From assembly GCF_018324385.1 (NCBI RefSeq), contig NZ_AP019536.1, forward strand, positions 1,488,001 to 1,552,000: 64,000 nucleotides of DNA, written 5' to 3'. The notes beneath the pieces were generated by a model, which was not told the DNA's origin, ran no database searches, and saw nothing but the letters and a program-made list of their open reading frames with translations. Both the position numbers and the translations under genes were made by a program. Shown here piece by piece: positions 25,181-37,400 of the stretch (position 1 is the first letter of the stretch; every line of letters begins with the position of its first letter). The DNA is from Ferrigenium kumadai (lineage in GTDB: Bacteria; Pseudomonadota; Gammaproteobacteria; Burkholderiales; Gallionellaceae).

Positions 25181-25864
25181 TTACTTGACGGAGAGGAGCT
25201 CCACTTCGAAGACCAGCGTCTCGTTCGGCCCGATGTCGCTGCCCACGCCGCGCGGCCCGTAGGCAAGCTGTGAAGGAATAAATATCTGCCATTTCGATCC
25301 CGCAGGCATCAGCTTCAGTGCCTCCTTCCACCCATCGATCAACTGAGAGACCTTGAGTGTCGCGGGTTTGCCGGGGTCGGTGGTATCGAACTCGGTGCCG
25401 TCCAGCAGCGTACCGCGGTAGTTGCATTCCACCATATCGGAATCCATCGGCTTCCTGCCATCCCCCGCCTTGATGATCTTGTATTGCACCCCGCTGGCCA
25501 GCGTCACCACGCCTTTCCTGGTCTTGTTCTCGGCCAGGAAAGCCTCGCCTTTCTTCCTGTTGTCCTCGGCCGCGATCCGATGCCTTGCTGCCGCCTTTTG
25601 CCTCAGGTCGCCCTGGAGCGAATTCATTGCCCTACGCATATCCCGCTCTGGCATCAGCAGTTTTTCGCCCGCCATCACGTCCTTCATGCCCTTTACCAGC
25701 AGGTCCATGTCGATATCGACGTCGTCTCTTTTGAAGCTCTTCGCGATGTTCACCCCGATGCCGTAACTCTGTATGTCGCGCTGAGTCTTGAGAACCTGCG
25801 CCTCTTCGGCATTCGCCTGCGCCATACAGAAACCAAAGCCCAAAACCATCATCCATTTCAACAT
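25181..25864 (-). CDS. FKBP-type peptidyl-prolyl isomerase, FkpA/Mip-like (MofB-like position)
   Basis: A 227-residue exported isomerase; the ATG at 25864 is best placed behind AGGA. Signal peptide MLKWMMVLGFGFCMAQANA. The N-terminal dimerisation domain (QRDIQSYGIGVNIAKSF, then LLVKGMKDVMAGEKLLM) and a long helix (KKGEAFLAENKTRKGVVTL) lead to the FKBP domain with VECNYRGTLLDGTEFDTT, DGWKEALKLMPAGSKWQIF and LAYGPRGVGSDIGPNETL. It should catalyse proline isomerisation in the periplasm, fitting the Pro-rich exoproteins here. It sits 58 bases before the cytochrome gene, in the same operon. Confidence 0.93.
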   Translation of the reverse strand: MLKWMMVLGFGFCMAQANAEEAQVLKTQRDIQSYGIGVNIAKSFKRDDVDIDMDLLVKGMKDVMAGEKLLMPERDMRRAMNSLQGDLRQKAAARHRIAAEDNRKKGEAFLAENKTRKGVVTLASGVQYKIIKAGDGRKPMDSDMVECNYRGTLLDGTEFDTTDPGKPATLKVSQLIDGWKEALKLMPAGSKWQIFIPSQLAYGPRGVGSDIGPNETLVFEVELLSVK

Positions 25865-25914
25865 CGTCATCTTCCTTTCCGAATTACGTTGGACCACAGT
25901 TACAAGAACGTTTC

Positions 25915-26337
25915 CTACCGGGCTGTTTGCGCCCCTTGGCCCTGCTGCCCAGGCTGGTTAGCCTGGGCCTTGGCCGCCCTCTCGGTAGCATCTTTTTCAG
26001 CTTCCAACGACCTCTTCTTGGTGCGAGCCGCCCGGTCGGCAATTCTCTTCTCGATGTTTGCGCGATCAACTTTGTCGTAATAAGCCTTGACCGGCACTCG
26101 CGTGGCAGATGGAGCGGCTTGAGCCGGTTGCGCTTGAGCCGGTTGCGCTTGTGCAGGAGAGGCTGCAGCCGGCATGGCGGCCGGGGCCGATGCGTCTTGA
26201 GTCATATCTGACGAAGCGGCTATCGATTCCAGGACAATGGCTCCCCCCTGTTCGCGGACCGTCACATCCCCGGCACCGGCACCCTGTATCCAGGACAGCA
26301 CGATGACGAAAAAAACTGTTTTTGCAATCGTTCTCAT
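25915..26337 (-). CDS. Small exported charged coiled-coil protein (paralogue of 18467-18820)
   Basis: A 140-residue protein; AGGAGAAGTGAA precedes the ATG at 26337. Signal peptide (MRTIAKTVFFVIVLSWIQGA, then GAGD). The conserved segment VREQGGAIVLESIAAS matches its paralogue. Next come a low-complexity region with repeats of AQPAQ and a charged helix (YYDKVDRANIEKRIADRAAR, then KKRSLEAEKDATERAAKAQ). It is longer than the paralogue mainly in the low-complexity part. Position between the large lipoprotein and the FKBP gene. Function unknown. Confidence 0.75.
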   Translation of the reverse strand: MRTIAKTVFFVIVLSWIQGAGAGDVTVREQGGAIVLESIAASSDMTQDASAPAAMPAAASPAQAQPAQAQPAQAAPSATRVPVKAYYDKVDRANIEKRIADRAARTKKRSLEAEKDATERAAKAQANQPGQQGQGAQTAR

Positions 26338-26401
26338 TTCACTTCTCCTGTTATTACCGTCCATCTGCCTCATCGCATTGCCATTGCTGCACCCGAGCAG
26401 A

Positions 26402-28366
26402 TCAAAGCAGCGGAAGATTCGCCGCGTTCATTTGGGCATCAATCGCAACCCTGTTGTAGCGCTTGCTCGTCCCGAACAACACTGTGGTATCTGCCCCCTT
26501 GGGAGTCGTTACGCCCAGATAGGCTTTACCGTTAACTATCGAAATAAAACTACTGTTGAATGTTCCGTTGATGATGCCAGGCAAGGCGGTTGACACCTGT
26601 GTGGTTGCAGTCACCGCCAGCAACTGCTGGCCGTTCACCTGTACTGGAGTGAAGCTCACCGTGCCGTCTGCCAACTGGCCCGTCGCGAGCGCTGGGCAGG
26701 TCAGGGTGGGGTTTGCATATACGTCATATTTGCCCGCAGTTGCAGTCGGAATAAAGCGGAATCCGGCTACGCAGAACTGTGCATTTGCCGCTGGAAGCGC
26801 GGTCAACTGTATGCCAGTCGCATCGAGCACATGGACATACGACCCCAAGCTTCCTGCGTACACCTCGTGGATGTCCTGCGAAGTGAGTCCAAAGTCGGTG
26901 ACGTCATATTCGATCGATCCAGCCGGAAAGTTTCCGGCCGGAGCAACCGCCGCGCCTGTGGTCAATCCATTGGCATCGACCGCAGCCACCGCAGACGCAA
27001 TCGCCATACCCGAGATATCTATCTTCGCTACCCTGACGCCATACCTGCCATATGCGCCATCGTTAACGGTGAGGGTGCCGTCCAGGTTGGCGATTGCACT
27101 GATGGAGGTCGTGCGATCATCAGACCAGCCCGCAGCAGTGAGGACATAATCCGTATTGCTACTGGTGCTCACCAGGGCTGTCCATATCCTGTTCAGCAGA
27201 TCCTTAAAGGTACGCACCATCGAATAGGTGGCATTGGACAATGTGGCTGTCATCGATTTGCCAACAGGGGCAACAGTCGTTGTTACGGCACCAATCGTAT
27301 ATTGGTAACCCGGCGAAAACAGGTGCACCCCTCCAGCAGTCAGATCCGACAAATAGCCTGCGCCACCGGTAGCAGCTGCAGCTGCAGAAGTTGCTGCTGC
27401 AGCTGCAGCCTGCGTTGCCGCTGTCACGCTCATCGGCGCTGCCATGCCAGTCGCACTGGCAGGACCATACATGTTGGAAACTGCCTGAGCGATAGGCAGA
27501 ATGGCCGCTATCGCCGTCTGCGCATCAGCGAGCGCCTGCGGGGCGGCCGGAGATGAGGCGGCACTCAAGGCCGCCGCTTTGGCGAGCAACGCATAGGCGG
27601 CCACAGCCGCCATCGGATTGGAAGGCTGTTGGGCGGCAACTTTACCAAACATGGCGCTGTAACCGTCCTGGCCCAACTGGGCTGGCGTAACACCGGCGGC
27701 AGGAATCACTGGCGGCAGCGCAAACATGTTCTGCACGTCGATGGTGGCGTTCAATAATCCCATACTCTTGGCCAGCACCAGGACCGGCGGCACCGCCGCC
27801 ACGGCTTGTGCATCGGTGATGGCTGGAGTGATAGCACCACCCGCCTGTTGTTTTAGGTAGGTGTATTCCATTTCTGTGAGCGGGGTTACAGCCACTGGAG
27901 CACCGGTAGCACTGGCCGATGGCACCACAGCATGCAGGCTGTCCGCAGTTGTGTAAGACACATTAGTGTTGGTCGATTCGTTGAAGTATGTGCAGGTGCC
28001 GCCGCCGACTACCGAGATGACATATGGCCCAGTTGCACCGGAAGGAATCGTCACGGTAGCTTGTCCCGTTGCGTCAGTAGATCCGTTTGCCGTAAACGAA
28101 CCGGCCGGGTTGCTCACCACGACGCTACAACCAGCGCCGAACTTGCCTTTCATCGGTGCAATAGTCATGGCCGTGCCCACTGGTCCAGCACCACCAGTCC
28201 CCCCCCCAACTCCACCACCACCGCCGCCACCACCTCCACAAGCAGAGAGCAGCAGCGATGTCGCCGCAATGCTGGCCAGAATTTTCCCGCTCATCCCGGA
28301 ATTCGGCCATTGACACTTGAACCATCCGGCATCAATCACATAAGGCCCGAATTTACTTTGTTTCAT
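26402..28366 (-). CDS. Large Gly/Ala-rich lipoprotein of unknown function
   Basis: A 654-residue protein. GGGAG stands seven bases before the ATG at 28366; an internal ATG at 28294 would give a standard lipoprotein signal (MSGKILASIAATSLLLSAC). With the longer start the lipobox Cys is residue 43. A run of nine Gly follows the Cys. Next is a carboxypeptidase-regulatory-like beta module (FTANGSTDATGQATVTIPSG), an Ala-rich helical middle and a C-terminal beta-rich part (TLTVNDGAYGRYGVRVAKID). No enzyme motif is seen. It directly follows the giant oxidase gene (98 bases), so it may be an outer-membrane partner or anchor of that protein. Confidence 0.75.
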   Translation of the reverse strand: MKQSKFGPYVIDAGWFKCQWPNSGMSGKILASIAATSLLLSACGGGGGGGGGVGGGTGGAGPVGTAMTIAPMKGKFGAGCSVVVSNPAGSFTANGSTDATGQATVTIPSGATGPYVISVVGGGTCTYFNESTNTNVSYTTADSLHAVVPSASATGAPVAVTPLTEMEYTYLKQQAGGAITPAITDAQAVAAVPPVLVLAKSMGLLNATIDVQNMFALPPVIPAAGVTPAQLGQDGYSAMFGKVAAQQPSNPMAAVAAYALLAKAAALSAASSPAAPQALADAQTAIAAILPIAQAVSNMYGPASATGMAAPMSVTAATQAAAAAATSAAAAATGGAGYLSDLTAGGVHLFSPGYQYTIGAVTTTVAPVGKSMTATLSNATYSMVRTFKDLLNRIWTALVSTSSNTDYVLTAAGWSDDRTTSISAIANLDGTLTVNDGAYGRYGVRVAKIDISGMAIASAVAAVDANGLTTGAAVAPAGNFPAGSIEYDVTDFGLTSQDIHEVYAGSLGSYVHVLDATGIQLTALPAANAQFCVAGFRFIPTATAGKYDVYANPTLTCPALATGQLADGTVSFTPVQVNGQQLLAVTATTQVSTALPGIINGTFNSSFISIVNGKAYLGVTTPKGADTTVLFGTSKRYNRVAIDAQMNAANLPLL

Positions 28367-28464
28367 GGCTATGCTCCCTCAGAGGTGGTCACAATATTTT
28401 TCAAACCAGAGCTTGCTGATCCGACGCAAGCCTGTTGTATTCGCGTAACAGATCCATATCTACC

Positions 28465-31400
28465 CTACTGTCCGGTTCCGCTCAGTGTGATCGTATGAGT
28501 CCCCCCCCCATCTACCACGGTCAATGTCGCGTTCTTTGTTCCTGCCGTTTTGGGAGTAAAGATCACATCGATCGAGCAAGTTCCGGCAGTGCCTATAGGC
28601 AGGCTCGCAGGCAGTACTCCGCAAGTATTCGTTTGTGCAAAGTCTGCTGCATTGACCCCGCTGATCGAAATACTGGTTACCGAGAGTGGCGTGGCTCCCG
28701 TGTTGGCCAGCGTCGCCACCTGCGGTGCGCTGGCCGCCCCAACCGCCTGAGCCGCAAACGCGAACGGCGTGGCCGGGGTCAGCGAGGATGTCGGCACGAT
28801 CAACGTTACCGCAACCTGCTGTGCTGCTAGCGGCGCCGCTGTCGTTGTTGATGCTGTCGGCGTTGTTACTCCCGTCCCGTTCAACGCTACCGCATGTCCA
28901 CCGGCCGCATCGTTGATGATCAGTGTCGCCAGTTTGAAGCCAGCGGATGAAGGCATGAAGGAAACATAGATCACGCAATTTGCACCTGCCGCCAGGCTGG
29001 CGCCGCAGGTATTGGTCTGCCCGAATTGATTCAGTTGTCCCCATGATTCGATCGCAATGCTGGTGATGGAGAGAGGGATGACTCCGTTGTTTGTTAGAGT
29101 CAACGGCACTACCCCACTAGAGGTTCCGACCAACTGATTTCCAAACGAGGTTGGCACGTCAGGCGTCAAACTGGATACGGGTGCTGCAGCCGTACCACGC
29201 AGCATCAATGTCTGCATGCCACCCGCATGCCACACCATTAGCGTTTCCGCCTTGGTGCCCATCGTCGAAGGAGCAAAGGTCACGCCGATCGTGCAGCTCG
29301 CACCTTCGGCCAAACTGGCTCCGCAGTTGTTCGTCTGCGCAAACTGGTTAAACCCTCCCGAGGTCCCGATCGTGATTCTGGCGATCGGAAGTGGACCAGC
29401 TCCGGTATTGGTCAGTGTCACTGCCTGTACAGAGCTGGTAGACATGACCTGCTGCGAGGCGAACATTAGCGAGGCACCTGGAGTCAGCATGGCAGCTTGA
29501 GCCACCGCCATCCCGGTCAACGCGGTTGTTCTGGTACCGGCGCCATCGACCACAGTCAGCGTCGCGCTCTTGGCGCCGACGGTAACCGGCGTGAAGGTCA
29601 CGTTGATCGTACAAGACCCTGTGGCACCAGCAGCCACACTGGTGCCGCAGTTGTTGGTCTGCGCGAACTCAGCTGCATTGGCCCCCGTGATCGAGATGCT
29701 GGTGACGGCGAGTGGCAGAACACCGGTGTTGGTCAGCGTCGCAACCTGCGCGGCGCTGGTGGTGCCTGTCTGTTTGGCTGCAAACGTGAGCGGCGTGGCC
29801 GGGGTAAAGCTGCCCGATTGCACGGCGCCCGTGCCGTTCAAGGCGAGCATATGGGCACCCGCCCCATCAGCCACATTCAACGTCGCTGTCATGCTGCCGA
29901 CCGCGGTCGGAGCGAACGACACGTTGATCGTGCAGCTCGCGCCTACAGCCAGGCTGGTGCCGCAATTACTGGTCTGCGTGAAGTTCAGGTAGTTCGTGCC
30001 ACCGATCGTGATGCCCGCGATGGACAACGGACCGACGCCGGTGTTGGCTACCACCACCGCGTGTGCCGTACTGGTTGTACCGGTCTGCTGGGCCGCGAAA
30101 GTGAGCGCTGTAGCCGGTGTCAGGCTGGCCGAGGGCGCTGCTCCTGTGCCGTTCAGGGCGACCGTATGGGTCCCTGCTCCGTCAACCACGGTCAAGGTCG
30201 CGCTCTTCGCACCGGAAGTCGCAGGCACGAAGGTCACGTTGATCGTGCAGGTGCCGGTCTGCCCCACAGGCAGGTTAGCTGGCAACGTACCGCAGTTGTT
30301 GGTTTGCACAAACTCGGCCGCATTGACGCCACTGATTGCGATGCTGGTGATCGACAGCGGAATGATCGCGGAGTTGGTCAATGTCGCCACCAATGCTGCA
30401 CTGGTGGTCCCGGTCTGCTGCGCTGCGAAGGTAAGCGGTGTAGACGGAGTCAGGCTGGCAGACTGCACAGCACCAGTGCCGTTCAGAGCAACAACCTGTG
30501 TTCCGGCTCCATCGACCAAGCTCAGCGTAGCGCTCTTCGCACCAACCGATCCCGGAGCCAGCGTCACGTTGATCGTGCAACTTGCCGCCGGAGCCAGGCT
30601 GGCACCGCAGTTGTTGGTCTGTATGAAGTCGGCTGCGTTAACACCACCGATCGTGATGCCGCTGACCGACAACGGGATGGTTCCGGAGTTGGTCAGGGTC
30701 GCCACTTGTGCCGCGCTGATGGTGCCGGTCTGCTGCGCTGCAAACACCAGTGGTGTGGCCGGTGTCAGGCTGGCCAATTGCACGGCGCCCGTGCCGCTCA
30801 AGACGACCGTATGGATCCCTGCGCCGTCAACCACGGTCAGTGTCGCACTCTTGGTACCGACAGTCGCCGGTGTAAAGGTCACATTGATGGTACAAACGCC
30901 GGTCGCACCCACGGGCAGGCTGGTGCCGCAGTTGTTGGTCTGCGTGAAGTCCGCCGCGTCAGGCCCGCTGATCGCGATGCTGGTGACCGACAGCGGGATG
31001 ATCCCGGAGTTGGTCAGCGTCGCCACTTGCATTGCACTGGTGGTCCCGGTCTGCTGCAGCCCGAACGCCATCGGTGTCGTCGGTGTCAGGCTGTTGGCCT
31101 GCACCGCACCCGTCCCGTTCAGGGCGACCGTATGCGTCCCCATCCCGTCGACCACGGTCAAGGCCGCAGTCTTCGCGCCAACCGTGGCCGGATTGAAGGT
31201 GACGCTGATCGAGCAACTGCCGGTCGCCCCCGCTGCCAGACTGGTCGGCAACGTGCCGCAGTTATTGGTCTGCGCGAAGTCGGCCGCGTTGGCGCCGGTG
31301 AGCGTGATGCTGCTGACCGACAGCGGCAGGCTGCCCGTATTGGTCAGCGTCGCCACCAGGGCCGCGCTGGCAGTCCCCGTTTGCTGGGCCGCGAAGGTGA

Positions 31401-34400
31401 GCGGCGTGGCCGGCGTCAGGCTGGCCGTCTGCACGGAGCCCGTACCGTTCAGGTTGATGCTATGCGTCCCCGCACCATCGACCACGGTCAGCACCGCCGT
31501 CTTGGTGCCGATGGTGCCCGGCGCAAAGGTCACATTGATCTTACAAGACCCGGTGGTACCGGCAGCCACACTGGTGCCGCAGTTGTTGGTCTGTGCGAAG
31601 TCAGCCGCATCCACGCCGCTGATCGCAACGCTGGTGACCGACAACGGCAGGACACTGGTGTTGGTCAGCGTCACCACTTGTGCTGCACTGGTGGTGCCGG
31701 TCTGCTGCAACGCAAAGGTGAGCGGTGTGGCCGGTGTCAGGCTGGCCGATTGCACGGCACCGGTGCCGTTCAAGGCAACCATATGGACTCCTGCGCCATC
31801 AGCCACATTCAACGTGGCCGTCATGGTGCCGGCCGCAGTCGGGGCGAACGACACGTTGACCGTGCAGCTCGCTCCTACGGCCAGGCTGGTACCGCAGTTG
31901 TTGGTTTGCGTGAAGTTCAGGTAGTTCGTGCCGCCGATCGTGATGCCCGTGATGGACAGCGGACCGACGCCGGTGTTGGCCACCACCACCGCTTGGGCTG
32001 CGCTGGTAGTACCCGTCTGCTGAGCCGCGAAGGTGAGCGGTGTCGCCGGTGTCAGGCTGGCCGATGCTGCCTGGCCGGTGCCGGTCAGCGCGACCGTATG
32101 CGTCCCTGCGCCGTCAACCACGGTCAGGGTCGCGCTCTTCGCGCCTGCAATGGCAGGCTTGAAGGTCACGCTGATGGTACAAGACCCGGTAGCACCCGCA
32201 GCCACACTGGTGCCGCAGTTGTTGTTCTGCGCAAAGTCGGCCGCATCCACGCCGGTGATCGCGATGCTGCTGACCGACAGCGGCAGGGTGCTGCTATTGG
32301 TCAGGGTCGCTACTTGCGCAGCACTGGTGGTGCCGGTCTGCTGCGCTGCAAACACCAGCGGTGTCGCCGGGGTCAGGCTGGCCGATTGCACGCCACCTGT
32401 GCCGTTCAGGGCAAGCATCTGCACCCCAGCCCCATCAGCCACATTCAGCGTGGCCGTCATGGCGCCGGCCGCAATCGGGGCGAACGACACGTTGATCGTG
32501 CAGCTTGCGCCCACGGGCAGGCTGGTGCCGCAGTTGCTGGTCTGCGTGAAGTTCAGATAGTTCGTGCCGCCGATCGTGATGCCCGCAATGGACAGCGGAC
32601 CGACGCCGGTGTTGGTCACCACCACCGGTTGGGCTGCGCTGGTGGTCCCGGTCTGCTGCACCGCGAAAGCCAGCTGTGTGGCCGGTGTCAGGCTCGCGGA
32701 GGGCGCCTGGCCCGTACCGCTCACCGAGACCGTATGCGTCCCTGCCCCATCGACCACGCTCAACGTCGCGCTCTTCGCGCCGGCCGTGGCCGGATTGAAG
32801 GTCACATTGATGGTACAGGTACCGCCAGTCCCCACGGCCAGGCTGGTGCCGCAGTTGTTGGTCTGGGCGAAGTCAGCCGCGTTCGCACCGGTGAACGTGA
32901 TGCTGGTGACAGACAGCGGCAGCTTACCTGTGTTGGTCAGCGTCGCCACCTGGGCCGCGCTGCCGGTTCCGGTCTGTTGGACCGCAAAGGTGAGCGGCGT
33001 GGCTGGCGTCAGGCTGGCTAGCAGCACATCGCCTGCACCATTCAGGGTGACCGTATGCGTCCCGGCCCCGTCGACCACCGTCAGCGTCGCCGTCTTGGCA
33101 CCGATCGTGGTCGGCGCGAAGGTCACGTTGATCGTACAAGACCCTGTGGCACCTGAAGCCACACTGGTACCGCAGTTGTTGGTCTGCGCAAAGTCAGCCG
33201 CGTTGGCACCCGTAATCGCGATGCTGGTGACCGACAGCGGGATGACGCCGGTATTGGACAGAGTCGCCACCTGTGCCGCACTAGTGGTTCCGGTTTGTTG
33301 CAGCGCGAATGTGAGCGGCGTCGCCGGCGTCAGGCTAGCCGACTGAACGGCCCCTGTGCCGCTCAGAGCGACTGTATGGCTTCCCCCTCCGTCAACCACG
33401 GTCAGCATCGCGCTCTTGGCGCCGGTGCTGGTCGGCACAAAGGTCACATTGATCGTGCAAGTGCCGCTGGTACCTACCGCCAGGCTGGTGCCACAGTTGT
33501 TCGTCTGCGCAAACTCCGCCGCGTTCGTGCCGCTGATCGTGATGCTGGTAACAGCAAGTGGCAGGAAGCCGGTGTTGCTCAGCGTCGCCACTTGGGCCGC
33601 ACTAGCAGTGCCGGTCTGCTGCTCTGCGAAAGCCATACGCGTGGTCGGCGTCAGGCTCCCCTGCGGCACGGCACCCGAACCACTCAGGGCGACCGTATGA
33701 GTCCCGGCTCCATCGACCACGGTGAGCGTCGCCGTCTTGGCGCCCACCGTCGTCGGCTTGAAGGTCACATTGATCGTGCAACTGCCACTCGCCCCTGCTG
33801 CCAGGCTGGCCGGCAGCGCACCACAATTATTGGTCTGGGTGAAGTCCCCCGCATCCAGGCCGCTGATCGCGATGCTGGTGACCGACAGCGGACCGACCCC
33901 GGTGTTGGTCAACGTCGCTACCTGGGCCGCGCTGGTGCTGCCGATTTGCTGCACCGCGAAGGTAAGCGGCGTAGCCGGTGTCAGGTTGGCCGACGCTGTC
34001 TGGCCTGTGCCGGTCAAGCTGAGCGTATGCGTCCCCGCTCCGTCGACCACGGTCAGTGAGGCGATTTTGGCACCGGCAGTACCCGGAGCCAGGGTCACGT
34101 TGATCGTGCAACTTGCCGCCGCAGCCAGGCTGGTGCCGCAATTGTTGGTCTGCGTGAAGTCCACCGCATTGGCACCGGTGATCGCGATGCTGGTGACCGA
34201 CAACGGCATGATGCCGTTATTGGTCAGGGTCGCCACCTGTGCCGCACTGCTGGTGCCGGTCTGCTGTGCCGCGAAGGTGAGCGGCACAGTCGGCGTGAGG
34301 CTGGCCGCGGGCACGGCCCCCGTACCACTCAGGGCAATCGTATGCGTCCCCGCCCCGTCGACCACGGTCAGTGTCGCACTCTTGGTACCGACAGTCGCCG

Positions 34401-37400
34401 GTGTAAAGGTCACATTGATGGTACAAACGCCGGTCGCACCCACGGGCAGACTGGTGCCGCAGTTGCTGGTCTGGGCGAAGTCAGCCGCATTGACGCCGCT
34501 GATCGCGATGCTGGTGACCGACAGCGGGATGATCCCCGAGTTGGTCAGCGTCGCCACCTGCACTGCACTGGTGGTGCCGGTCTGCTGCATCCCGAACGCC
34601 ATCGGCGTCGTCGGCGTCAGGCTGTTGGCCTGAACTGCACCGGTACCATTCAGAGCGACGGTATGCGTGCCCGCTCCGTCGACTACGGACAACGTCGCAG
34701 TCTTCGCGCCAACCGTGGCCGGATTGAAGGTGACGCTGATCGAGCAACTGCCGGTCGCCCCCGCTGCCAGACTGGTCGGCAACGTGCCGCAGTTATTGGT
34801 CTGCGCGAAGTCGGCCGCGTTGGCGCCGGTGAGCGTGATGCTGCTGACCGACAGCGGCAGGCTGCCCGTATTGGTCAGCGTCGCCACCAGGGCCGCGCTG
34901 GCAGTCCCCGTTTGCTGGGCCGCGAAGGTGAGCGGCGTGGCCGGCGTCAGGCTGGCCGTCTGCACGGAGCCCGTACCGTTCAGGTTGATGCTATGCGTCC
35001 CCGCACCATCGACCACGGTCAGCACCGCCGTCTTGGTGCCGATGGTGCCCGGCGCAAAGGTCACATTGATCTTACAAGACCCGGTGGTACCGGCAGCCAC
35101 ACTGGTGCCGCAGTTGTTGGTCTGTGCGAAGTCAGCCGCATCCACGCCGCTGATCGCAACGCTGGTGACCGACAACGGCAGGACACTGGTGTTGGTCAGC
35201 GTCACCACTTGTGCTGCACTGGTGGTGCCGGTCTGCTGCAACGCAAAGGTGAGCGGTGTGGCCGGTGTCAGGCTGGCCGATTGCACGGCACCGGTGCCGT
35301 TCAAGGCAACCATATGGACTCCTGCGCCATCAGCCACATTCAACGTGGCCGTCATGGTGCCGGCCGCAGTCGGGGCGAACGACACGTTGACCGTGCAGCT
35401 CGCTCCTACGGCCAGGCTGGTACCGCAGTTGTTGGTTTGCGTGAAGTTCAGGTAGTTCGTGCCGCCGATCGTGATGCCCGTGATGGACAGCGGACCGACG
35501 CCGGTGTTGGCCACCACCACCGCTTGGGCTGCGCTGGTAGTACCCGTCTGCTGAGCCGCGAAGGTGAGCGGTGTCGCCGGTGTCAGGCTGGCCGATGCTG
35601 CCTGGCCGGTGCCGGTCAGCGCGACCGTATGCGTCCCTGCGCCGTCAACCACGGTCAGGGTCGCGCTCTTCGCGCCTGCAATGGCAGGCTTGAAGGTCAC
35701 GCTGATGGTACAAGACCCGGTAGCACCTGCAGCCACACTGGTGCCGCAGTTGTTGTTCTGCGCAAAGTCGGCTGCGTCCACGCCGGTGATCGCGATGCTG
35801 GTCACCGCAAGCGGCAGGGTGCTGCTATTGGTCAGGGTCGCTACTTGCGCAGCACTGGTGGTGCCGGTCTGCTGCGCTGCAAACGCGAGCGGTGTGGCCG
35901 GTGTCAGGCTGGCCGATTGCACGGCACCGGTGCCGTTCAAGGCGAGCATATGGACTCCTGCCCCATCAGCCACATTCAACGTGGCCGTCATGGCGCCGAC
36001 CGCGGTCGGGGCGAACGACACATTGATCGTACAGCTCGCTCCCACGGCCAGACTAGTGCCGCAGTTGCTGGTCTGCGTGAAGTTCAGGTAGTTCGTGCCG
36101 CCGATCGTGATGCCCGCGATGGACAGCGGACCAACGCCGGTGTTGGTCACCACCACCGGTTGGGCTGCGCTGGTGCTCCCGGTCTGCTGCACCGCGAAGG
36201 CCAGCGATGTGGCGGGTGTCAGGCTGGCCGACGGTGCCTGGCCTGTGCCGCTCACCGCAACCGTATGCGTCCCTGCGCCGTCGACCACGCTCAGCGTCGC
36301 GCTCTTCGCGCCGGCCGTGGTCGGATTGAAGGTCACATTGATGGTACAGGTACCCGCAGCCCCTACCGCCAGGCTGGTGCCGCAATTGTTGGTCTGCGCA
36401 AAGTCAGCCGCGTTCGCACCGGTGAACGTGATGCTGGTCACTGCCAGGGGTCCAATCCCGCTATTGGTCAGCGTCGCCACTTGTGCCGCACTGGCAGTCC
36501 CGGTCTGCTGCGACGCAAATACGAGTGGCGTAGCTGGCGTCAGACTGGCCGATTGCGTGGTGCCTGTACCGCTCAGGGCGATCGTATGCGTTGCTGCACC
36601 ATCGACCACAGTCAGCGTCGCACTCTTGGTGCCAGCCGTGGTCGGCGTGAAGGCCACGTTGATCGAGCAAGTCCCGGTTATCCCCACGGGCAGGCTGGCC
36701 GGTAACGTGCCGCAATTGTTGGTCTGCGTGAAGTCAGCGGCGTTGGCCCCACTAATTGCGATGCTGGTGACCGTCAGAGGAATGATTCCTGAGTTGGCCA
36801 GGGTCGCCACCTGCGCCGCGCTAGCAGTGCCGGTCTGCTGCGACGCGAAAACCATCGGTGTAGTCGGTGTAAAGCTATTCAATTGCAGCGCGCCGGTGCC
36901 GTTTAAGGCAATTGTCTGCGTCCCCACCCCGTCGACCACGGTCAACGTCGCACTCTTGGGACCGCTCGTGGCCGGATTGAATGTCACATTGATGGTGCAG
37001 GTGCCGGTCGCACCCGTTGGAAGACTGGCGGGCAACGTGCCGCAATTGTTGGTCTGAGCAAACTCAGTCGCATTGGCGCCGCTGATCGCGATACTGCTGA
37101 TCGACAAAGGCCCGACCCCAGTATTCGTTAAAGTCGCCACCTGTGCCGCGCTGCTGGTACCGGCCTGCTGTGCCAAAAACGACAATGGAATAGTCGGGCT
37201 CAATACCGAGGACGTTGCCTGGCTGGTCGCCGTCAGTGGGATCGTCTTGGCTCCCGATGCATCGGTTACGGTCAGCGTCGCGCTCTTCGCGCCGGCCGCA
37301 CCGGGAGTGAACGTCACGTTGATGGTACAGGTGCCGGTCGCTCCGACTGGCAGGCTGGCAGGCAGCACGCCGCAATTGTTGGTCTGAGCGAACTCGGCCG

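Noticed and set aside
29497..36705. Very long open frames on the plus strand (up to about 1,170 codons) opposite the giant oxidase gene
   Set aside because: They mirror the codon pattern of the minus-strand repeats, lack ribosome sites and encode low-complexity repetitive Arg/Gly/Asp- or Ala/Val-rich chains. The minus-strand frame has a signal peptide, copper motifs and conserved domains.
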